This document shows, one piece after another, positions 10,301 through 18,400 of a DNA stretch of 64,000 nucleotides. This stretch comes from Tritrichomonas musculus. Taxonomy: Eukaryota; Parabasalia; Tritrichomonadida; Tritrichomonadidae. Both the position numbers and the translations under genes were made by a program. The notes under the pieces are model-generated. The model saw only the letters and a list, made by a program, of their open reading frames with translations, was not told where the DNA came from and ran no database searches. Each line of letters starts with the position of its first letter. Position 1 is the first letter of the stretch. The stretch is from NCBI GenBank assembly GCA_039105265.1, contig JAPFFF010000054.1, forward strand, positions 992,001 through 1,056,000, written 5' to 3'.

Positions 10301-12471
10301 TCGTTTTCAAGTGGTGTAGCATCGAATGGTTCTGGTTCTGGCTTGTTCTTGAGTGCATCAAGAGCATCACTGAGTGTTTGGATTCTTGTTTCGAGTGGTG
10401 TAGCATCGAATGGTTCTGGTGCTGGTGTGTTCTTGAGTTTCCTGACATCCTTTCTGAGTGATTTGATGTCGGATTCAAGAGGTGTAGCATCGAATGGCTC
10501 TGGTGCTGGAACATTCTTAAGTTTCTCAACTTCGTCATTGAGAGTTTGAATCTTTGATTCGAGTGGTGTTGCATCGAATGGTTCTGGTTCTGGCTTGTTC
10601 TTGAGTTTCTCAACTTCATCATTGACAGATTGAATTCTTGTTTCGAGTGGTGTTGCATCAAATGGTGTTGGTTCTGGTTTGTTCTTGAGTTTCCTGACAT
10701 CACTCTTGAGTGTCTTGATGTCTGATTCGAGTGGAGTTGCATCGAATGGTTCTGGTTCTGGCTTGTTCTTAAGTTTCTCAACTTCATCATTGAGTGATTG
10801 GATTTCGTTTTCGAGTGGTGTTGCATCAAATGGTTCTGGTTCTGGCTTGTTCTTGAGTTTCTCAACTTCATTGTTGAGTGTTTCAATCTTGGATTCAATT
10901 GGTGTGGCATCAAATGGTTCTGGTGCTGGAACATTCTTAAGTTTCTCAACTTCATCATTGAGTGTTTTGATGTCGGATTCGAGTGGTGTAGCATCGAATG
11001 GTTCTGGTGCTGGGAGACTCTTCAATCTCTCGATTTCATCAGTGCATGATTGGATTCTTGATATGAGTGGTGTCGAATCAAATGGTTGTGGTTCTGGTTT
11101 GTTCTTGAGTTTTTCAACTTCGTTTCGGAGTGACTCAAGTTCGTGTTCAAGTGGGGTGGCATCAAATGGTGTTGGTTCTGGCTTGTTCTTTAGTCTTTCA
11201 ACTTCGTTGTTGAGTGATTGAATTCTAGCTTCGAGTGGTGTAGCGTCGAATGGTTCTGGTGCTGGTGTGTTCTTGAGTCGTTCAAGTTCGTTATTGAGTG
11301 ATTGAATCTTAGATTCAAGAGGTGTGGCATTAAACGGTTCTGGTGCTGGAACACTCCTGAGTTTCTCAACTTCATTGTTAAGTGAGTCAATCTTGGATTC
11401 AAGTGGTTCGGTGTTGAATTCAACTGGCTCTGGAGCTGGGACATTCTTGAGTTGTTCGAGCTCGTTTCTAATGTCTTGAATTTCTGACTCGAGTGGTGTG
11501 GCATCGAATGGCTGTGGTGCTGGTGTTCGCTTGAGTTTCTTGACTTCGAATTTGAGGCACTTTATGGCTTCATCGGTGGCGGTTTGGTACTTTTCAAGTC
11601 GTTGTTCTAATGTTGAAAGCTGGTTCTTTAATTCATTCAAATCTTCTTCTTTAACTTTAACGTATCCATCATCCTCTGTTTCACTAACAGTTGCTTCCTT
11701 GTCCTGAATGATTGATTGGCTCACATTCGCGCTTGAAAGGTTATCAAGAACCATCTTGGCTGATGAAAGCTGTGTCATGAGTGTCTTTTCATCAACTTTG
11801 TCGTTGTTGTTGACGACATCTTCTGGATAGACGTAAACTGGGATGCCGAGATCGTTCATGACATTTGTTGCGACTTGGCTGTTGTGCTCCGTATCGTTTG
11901 GATCAAGCGAATAATAGTTGACCTTTTCTGGAACATATGAGTCCAAAAGTGCGCACATTGATAAGTCGTATTTCTCAAAGCTGTTTAAGTTGTGATAACT
12001 TGAAACACGATCATGAGCCCATGACATAAGAGCATCTTTATCGCTCTTCGCTGACGCTGATGACTTGTTGTTGAGTTTGCCACTCGAGCTTGTCCTGACT
12101 GATTTGCTCACTTGGTAATGTAAAATAAGAGACCATATCAAACCAAGCGTCAGTTTCTCATTCCTATCATGGATATCTTTGCCTGATGTGCCAACTAAAT
12201 TGACGCCATCTTTGCTGAACATGTCAATCGCAAGATCAAGGTTTTGAACCATCTCAACATTTCTCTTTGGCTCTTGAGCCCATGCACGTGGTGGCTGTTT
12301 TCCTGTGAGTTTCTCTGCAAGGTGAACTAATTCTACACCGGTTGTTAAGTCTTTGGTAACAGATTCTATTTCATGGTCAGTTGTTCCTTTTAATTGTCCA
12401 TTAACCCATCTTGTGAAAACCTTGTTTTGAAGTGGGACCCATTGTGAATCGATTTCTTTAAGACCGGACAT
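7324..12471 (-). CDS. Tandem CH-domain actin-binding protein with about 42 28-residue repeats, copy 2
   Basis: 1715 residues. Residues about 10-125 and 145-245 form a tandem calponin-homology pair of the alpha-actinin/cortexillin kind (start QWVPLQNKVFTRWVN; second-domain signature LGIPVYVYPEDV...DEKTLMTQLSS), so F-actin binding is likely. About residues 313-1490 hold some 42 units of 28 residues. Each has roughly 16 helical, heptad-like residues then a proline-rich link (NKPEPEPFDATPLE), so this is not a continuous coiled coil. Residues 1490-1715 return to ordinary coiled coil. A CLK(F/Y)EVKK(L/M)K box occurs before the repeats and twice after them. No signal peptide or membrane segment: cytosolic or cytoskeletal. 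ATG chosen because a TCATT initiator lies 25 nt upstream. EF hands typical of alpha-actinin are not seen. Confidence 0.88.
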   Translation of the reverse strand: MSGLKEIDSQWVPLQNKVFTRWVNGQLKGTTDHEIESVTKDLTTGVELVHLAEKLTGKQPPRAWAQEPKRNVEMVQNLDLAIDMFSKDGVNLVGTSGKDIHDRNEKLTLGLIWSLILHYQVSKSVRTSSSGKLNNKSSASAKSDKDALMSWAHDRVSSYHNLNSFEKYDLSMCALLDSYVPEKVNYYSLDPNDTEHNSQVATNVMNDLGIPVYVYPEDVVNNNDKVDEKTLMTQLSSAKMVLDNLSSANVSQSIIQDKEATVSETEDDGYVKVKEEDLNELKNQLSTLEQRLEKYQTATDEAIKCLKFEVKKLKRTPAPQPFDATPLESEIQDIRNELEQLKNVPAPEPVEFNTEPLESKIDSLNNEVEKLRSVPAPEPFNATPLESKIQSLNNELERLKNTPAPEPFDATPLEARIQSLNNEVERLKNKPEPTPFDATPLEHELESLRNEVEKLKNKPEPQPFDSTPLISRIQSCTDEIERLKSLPAPEPFDATPLESDIKTLNDEVEKLKNVPAPEPFDATPIESKIETLNNEVEKLKNKPEPEPFDATPLENEIQSLNDEVEKLKNKPEPEPFDATPLESDIKTLKSDVRKLKNKPEPTPFDATPLETRIQSVNDEVEKLKNKPEPEPFDATPLESKIQTLNDEVEKLKNVPAPEPFDATPLESDIKSLRKDVRKLKNTPAPEPFDATPLETRIQTLSDALDALKNKPEPEPFDATPLENELKSLRDEVERLKNKPEPTPFDATPLESRIQSVNNEVEKLKNKPEPTPFDATPLENEIQSLNDEVQKLKNKPEPTPFDATHLESDIKTLKSDVRKLKNKPEPTPFDATPLESRIQSVNDEVDRLKNKPEPEPFDATPLESKIQSLSDEVNKLKNKPEPTPFDATPLESDIKNLKKDVRKLKNTPAPEPFDATPLETKIQSLSDALDALKNKPEPEPFDATPLEKELKSLRKEVDRLKNKPEPTPFDATPLETRIQSLSDSLDALKTKPEPEPFDATPLQSDIKSLRKDVDKLKNKPEPEPFDATPLENEIQSLNNEVDKLKNKPEPTPFDATQLESDIKNLKKDVRKLKTKPEPEPFDATPLEDRIQALSDALDALKNKPEPEPFDATPLEKELKSLRKEVDRLKNKPEPTPFDATPLESDIKTLKSDVRKLKNKPEPTPFDATPLENEIQSLNDEVQKLKNKPEPTPFDATHLESDIKTLKSDVRKLKNKPEPTPFDASPLESRIQSVNDEVDRLKNKPEPEPFDATPLESKIQSLSDEVDRLKNKPEPTPFDATPLESDIKNLKKDVRKLKNTPAPEPFDATPLESRIQSVNNEVEKLKNKPEPEPFDSTPLESKIQSLDNEVQKLKNKPEPTPFDATPLESDIKTLKSDVRKLKNKPEPTPFDATPLESRIQTLDDEVEKLKNKPEPEPFDASSLENEIKNLKKDVRKLKSTPAPEPFDATPLESRIKALSDELQRLKNKPDPEPFDSQPIESEINSLREEIEALKEPVEERAAPLPDDLVERVDQAHQKSDEANQKIDAANSKFSKVAQKANETSDAVNHLVEDNKHLTGDVRCLKYEVKKMKDSMPKDNTQQLNNTIDQLKNENESLRSDLRMMRSEVDRLRENSKDMAKQREVQKSTQSIQQLRTENDDLKSQISSLRSELNRLKGITEKTNEDSTNYAHTDSVEALKIENDRLKNDLKCLKYEVKKLKENYEQEYHITGIKNKKQ
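8040..11535 (-). repeat. 84-bp coding minisatellite in CH gene copy 2
   Basis: Forty-two PFDATPLE-type units spaced 84 bp apart. One early unit (with EPVEFNTEPLE) is 6 bp longer. Because 84 is a multiple of 3, long accidental open frames appear on both strands. Confidence 0.9.
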
Positions 12472-14250
12472 TTGTTTCTTTTGTAAAAATAAAAATGAAA
12501 TAATCTCATTCTTGATTTATATTCTTCTCAATATTAATTATTTTTATATTTCAGTTTGAATGTTTTCTTTTTAAATTGAGATAAATAAAAAAATAATAAC
12601 AATTTTGAGAACTTTTCCACTTATAAACAATTCAATATTTTGAATATCGGATGAGGAAATAAAAACGAATATTTTATTTTGTAAACAAATTTTCAATATC
12701 TATAAACATAATTATCTTTTTAAATATTTCATACAAAACTTTTTACAATATTTCGGATTATTAATATAATATATAAATGTGTAATTTTGGTATTTATAAA
12801 TCTTAATTATTTTAAAATATTATATTTAATTTTGATATTAAAATTTTACAATTTTATTGAACAAAATTTCATCCAAAAATGCTAATATTAAATAGTATTT
12901 TGATTTGATATTAAATTTCATGTCTTTATCAGGAAATATTTCAATTTATTTATAAAGAATACATTCAAAATTGAGTAGAGTTAACAATATCTAAAGAATT
13001 ATGAATTAATTCAAATAAAAGAATGATTGAAATAAAATCTATTACAATAAAGTATAATTGCATTCATTTTGGATGTTATTAGCTAATTCAGAAACTAATA
13101 CAAATTATTTATCATAATTGTATAAAATTTAATAATGATGTTATTTTTATCAGATATTAAAGCAAATAAAATATCTTTTTAGGTTTGAACAAATTTGGGT
13201 GGATCCGATAGTATGAAAATTTGTGAACAAGAATACTTTGTTCAAAGCATTCAAGATCTGTGGAGCTGTATTCAATTCAGGAAGCATCAAATAATATATT
13301 TCAGAATTAAGCAAGCTTAAGCTTATGTATAAATTTTGGAAAACTATCTAAATTTTTATATTCATAGAAAGTATGTTGGTTCACGTGTTTCTTTTCGATA
13401 TTTACCAATTGTATGAATGCAAGTCGGTGATGAGAAGAGGCATGAATGGCCAAATGTGGGAATTTGTTGTTTATGATTGAAAAAAAAAAAAATAATCTCA
13501 ACTAAAATGATTCCTGTTGTCTCTCAATATCATCATTTTAAATTTCCACAATGTTGTTTGCATATTATTGTATGTTAATCCAAAATGTATTGATAAGAAA
13601 CATCATTTTGCATTCAATTCTTCAAGATAACAAAATATTTTGTTATATTTTAGAACAAAGAAATGCATACCTCTTTTTATTTATACAAATACTTATATAT
13701 CTGAAAATTATTAAAAATATAATAATATTTGATATTCAAAAAAAATTTTTAATAAAAAAACGACATATACTTATTCAATTAATTAATTAATTATAATAAA
13801 ATAATCATATTTTTAAGTTTTACTAGTATTTACTGAATAAAAACTAATTAGAATTAGTAGAAAAAATGATAAAACAAGCCAAGCAAGCCCAAATAAATAT
13901 TATAAAATGTATAAATGTGAACTCTCAATATATACAATTGTAAAGCTGGCAATATTGGTATCATATTTAAAACAAATCTAGAATTGCTTTAGCTCACTTG
14001 AAAAAAAAGTATCAGATTTGATTGTAAAACGTATTTTATAGTCATATTAACATGCAAATATGTACAAATTTCAAAGATTAAATTTTGCTGAAATATTTGA
14101 TGTTTTATAAAAAATTGATATAAAAACTCTATTCTTCTTTCATAATCTGGAATGTCGATATATACTCATTTGAAACTAGATTTCTTTGAAAATAATTTGT
14201 TTGATTTTTCGGCAAAATTTCTTTGACATTATTTTCCTCCATCATGTTCT
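12472..14250. other. AT-rich upstream spacer of CH gene copy 2
   Basis: No gene seen. About the first 900 bases match the flank of copy 1 almost base for base; later sequence is homologous with indels. Short open frames here (such as 13,551-13,790) are low-complexity and not conserved in the sister spacer. Confidence 0.6.
12494..12498 (-). promoter_or_regulatory. Initiator (Inr) TCATT of CH-repeat gene copy 2
   Basis: TCATT on the minus strand, putative +1 A 25 nt before the ATG at 12471; identical in position to copies 1 and 3. Confidence 0.5.
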
Positions 14251-14254
14251 CATA

Positions 14255-15235
14255 GCACGATATTGATCACTAATGAAGGGCAAATATATTCAGTCAGTGT
14301 TAATAGAAATGGGAAAACTCTTGGAATGCATAAAAAAGAGCAGATTACTAAAGAAAAATTAATTGAACTGACAAGGAAAGTCGTCTGTATCAACTTACTA
14401 CAGCTGTTTATGATGAAGTTTGCACGCTGTATCTTTTTTCTAGTTCATGTTCAAAGAATAACTAGCTTGCAAATGTTTATAAAGACCAAAATTCAAGTAC
14501 TCCAGTTTTTGTGAATATAAATGGTCATAAAATCGATTCTTCTTTTTTGTAGCCGTTTCACAGCAGCAACAAAGGACACAGAAGGATCAATGTTTTAAAT
14601 AACAGCAGGAGACATTGGGGCATGGAGAAAGAATTTTGAAAAGTCAGTCATTCCAATTAACGAGAAACCAGTCACCGCTGATTGCTGCTAGGAATTTGTC
14701 ATTGCATCTGGCTCGAGTGATCGAGCCTTCTCTGCAAATGTTTCATATTATAGTGAAGCAGAGTTGAAGGTCAAATCATTAAAGAGTCAGGCATGAATAA
14801 TTACAGTCTGGCACAGATCAATCATCGGAAGCACAAAGTCATTTCAGCCTCAGCTAGCAGTGGTCCTCGGGTGTGGATATAACGATTATGGCCAGCTCCT
14901 CTCCACCAAAACAAGTTTCAATTTTTAGACGTTAGTTGAGACAACAATCAGAAGTTCACTGTCTCCCATGATGATTCCGAAAGTCTTCACAATGTTCAAG
15001 TGATCAATCATACACAGAAGCTCGCACTCACTTAAAAGTGTGACAAATTTAGCTATCTTGTCTCACTGACTTTTCAAAGGTATTGATAAAACACGGCTCT
15101 AACTTCAATGACAAAGACATTTCAAATGGCATCGTTTCGAAGATGGAAAAGAATGAGTATAAGATGCTTCCTCTTGATCCTTCTCAAGTGACTGAAATCA
15201 AAAACAATGTCAAGCAACTCAAAGCAAATTGAAAT
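14255..15235 (+). pseudogene. Decayed RCC1-domain gene in spacer 2
   Basis: Sister of the relic in spacer 1. Fragments include ITNEGQIYSVSVNRNG at 14,263, a TLYLFSS/DQNSSTPVFVNINGH stretch near 14,430-14,530 and a VLGCGYNDYGQLL blade near 14,865. These align in order with TLYLISGDEG, ETSTPLFLNLSGHNP and related blades of the intact RCC1-kinase at 37.8-40.4 kb, which identifies the ancestor as the same architecture class. It retains about 130 bp (14,560-14,690) missing from spacer 1 and lacks some 200 bp found there. Several stops and frameshifts; clearly non-functional. Confidence 0.6.
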
Positions 15236-15493
15236 GAGTATACCTAATGAATGATAAGGTGTTTTGATTTGCAAAAGTATTCAAAGAGTTTAGTCATATA
15301 ATTCTAATATCATCATATAAAAATATTGATATTGAATATTGAAAAGATGTAAAAAAAAAATATTGATTTTAATAAAAATTGATTTTATTCATGTTAATCT
15401 ATTAATCTATCTTTCTATTAAATTTAATTAAATCTAATTGAATCTATTCTATTTATTCTATCAAATGTATTGAATCTATTCTATTTATTCTAT

Positions 15494-18400
15494 TTATTGT
15501 TTCTTGTTTTTGATTCCGGTGATGTGGTATTCTTGTTCGTAGTTTTCTTTGAGTTTCTTGACTTCATATTTCAAGCATTTCAGATCATTCTTGAGTCTAT
15601 CGTTCTCAATCTTCAATGCTTCAACGGAATCTGTGTGAGCATAATTCGTGGAGTCTTCATTCGTTTTCTCTGTGATTCCTTTCAGTCTGTTTAATTCAGA
15701 ACGGAGGGATGAGATTTGTGATTTCAAGTCATCATTTTCTGTTCTCAATTGTTGAATTGATTGTGTTGACTTTTGGACTTCACGTTGTTTGGCCATGTCT
15801 TTAGAATTCTCTCTCAAGCGATCAACTTCTGATCTCATCATCCTCAAATCCGATCTCAATGATTCGTTTTCATTCTTGAGTTGATCAATTGTATTGTTGA
15901 GTTGTTGTGTGTTGTCCTTTGGCATTGAATCTTTCATCTTCTTGACTTCATACTTGAGGCATCTGACATCGCCAGTCAAGTGTTTGTTGTCTTCAACTAA
16001 ATGGTTGACTGCATCGCTTGTTTCATTGGCCTTTTGTGCAACTTTGCTGAATTTCGAGTTTGCGGCGTCAATCTTTTGGTTGGCTTCATCTGATTTCTGA
16101 TGTGCTTGATCAACACGTTCAACAAGATCATCTGGAAGTGGTGCTGCACGTTCTTCAACTGGTTCTTTGAGTGCCTCGATTTCTTCTCTGAGTGAATTGA
16201 TTTCTGATTCGATTGGTTGTGAATCGAATGGTTCTGGATCTGGCTTGTTCTTGAGTCTTTGGAGTTCGTCGCTGAGTGCTTTGATTCTTGATTCAAGAGG
16301 TGTAGCATCGAATGGTTCTGGCGCTGGTGTGCTCTTGAGTTTCCTGACATCCTTCTTGAGATTTTTGATTTCGTTTTCGAGTGATGAAGCATCGAATGGT
16401 TCTGGTTCTGGCTTGTTCTTGAGTTTCTCAACTTCGTCATCGAGTGTTTGGATTCTTGATTCGAGTGGTGTAGCATCGAATGGTGTTGGCTCTGGTTTGT
16501 TCTTGAGTTTCCTGACATCACTCTTGAGTGTCTTGATATCGGATTCAAGTGGTGTTGCATCGAATGGTGTTGGTTCTGGCTTGTTCTTCAATTTCTGGAC
16601 TTCGTTATCGAGTGATTGAATCTTTGATTCGAGTGGTGTTGAATCGAATGGTTCTGGTTCTGGCTTGTTCTTGAGTTTCTCAACTTCATTGTTGACTGAT
16701 TGAATTCTTGATTCGAGTGGTGTAGCATCAAATGGTTCTGGTGCTGGTGTGTTCTTGAGTTTCCTGACATCCTTCTTGAGATTCTTGATGTCTGATTCGA
16801 GAGGTGTTGCATCAAATGGTGTTGGTTCTGGCTTGTTCTTGAGTTTATTGACTTCATCACTGAGTGATTGAATCTTTGATTCGAGTGGTGTTGCATCGAA
16901 TGGTTCTGGTTCTGGTTTATTCTTGAGTCTATCAACTTCATCATTGACAGATTGAATTCTTGATTCGAGTGGTGTAGCATCGAATGGTGTTGGTTCTGGT
17001 TTGTTCTTGAGTTTCCTGACATCACTCTTGAGTGTCTTGATATCGGATTCAAGAGGTGTTGCATCGAATGGTGTTGGTTCTGGTTTGTTCTTCAATTTCT
17101 GGACTTCATCATTGAGTGATTGAATTTCGTTCTCGAGTGGTGTTGCATCAAATGGCTCTGGTTCTGGCTTGTTCTTGAGTTTCTCAACTTCGTTGTTGAC
17201 TGATTGAATTCTTGATTCGAGAGGTGTTGCATCGAATGGTGTTGGTTCTGGTTTGTTCTTGAGTCTATCGACTTCCTTTCTGAGTGATTTGAGTTCCTTT
17301 TCAAGAGGTGTTGCATCAAATGGTTCTGGTTCTGGCTTGTTCTTGAGTGCATCAAGAGCATCACTGAGAGATTGGATTCTATCTTCGAGAGGTGTAGCAT
17401 CAAATGGTTCTGGTGCTGGTGTGTTCTTGAGTTTCCTGACATCCTTTCTGAGTGTTTTGATGTCTGATTCAAGAGGTGTGGCATCAAATGGTGTTGGTTC
17501 TGGTTTGTTCTTGAGTTTATTTACTTCATCATTGAGTGATTGAATTTCGTTCTCGAGTGGTGTTGCATCAAATGGTTCTGGTTCTGGTTTGTTCTTAAGC
17601 TTGTCAACATCTTTTCTGAGGGATTTGATATCAGATTGAAGAGGTGTTGCATCGAATGGTTCTGGTTCTGGTTTGTTCTTGAGTGCATCGAGTGAATCAC
17701 TGAGTGATTGGATTCTTGTTTCGAGAGGTGTAGCATCGAATGGTTCTGGTGCTGGGGTGTTCTTGAGTTTCCTGACATCCCTCTTGAGTGATTTGATTTC
17801 TGCCTCAAGTGGTGTTGCATCGAATGGTTCTGGTTCTGGCTTGTTCTTGAGTGCATCAAGAGCATCACTGAGTGATTGGATTCTTGATTCGAGTGGTGTA
17901 GCATCAAATGGTTCTGGTGCTGGTGTGTTCTTGAGTTTCCTGACATCCTTCTTGAGATTCTTGATGTCTGATTCGAGAGGTGTTGCATCAAATGGTGTTG
18001 GTTCTGGCTTGTTCTTGAGTTTATTGACTTCATCACTGAGTGATTGAATTTCGTTCTCGAGTGGTGTTGCATCGAATGGTTCTGGTTCTGGCTTGTTCTT
18101 GAGTTTGTCGACTTCATCATTGACAGATTGAATTCTTGATTCAAGTGGTGTAGCATCGAATGGTGTTGGTTCTGGTTTGTTCTTGAGTTTCCTGACATCA
18201 CTCTTGAGTGTCTTGATATCGGATTCAAGAGGTGTTGCATCGAATGGTGTTGGTTCTGGTTTGTTCTTCAATTTCTGGACTTCATCATTGAGTGATTGAA
18301 TTTCGTTCTCGAGTGGTGTTGCATCAAATGGCTCTGGCTCTGGTTTGTTCTTGAGTTTCTCAACTTCGTTGTTGACTGATTGAATTCTTGATTCGAGAGG

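Noticed and set aside
12-11707. Many open frames of 60-380 codons antisense or out of frame to the CH-repeat genes (for example 8922-10,073 minus, other frame)
   Set aside because: They are shadows. An 84-bp repeat without stops in one frame is stop-free in others too, and their Ser/Asn/His-rich composition follows from the PFDATPLE codons.
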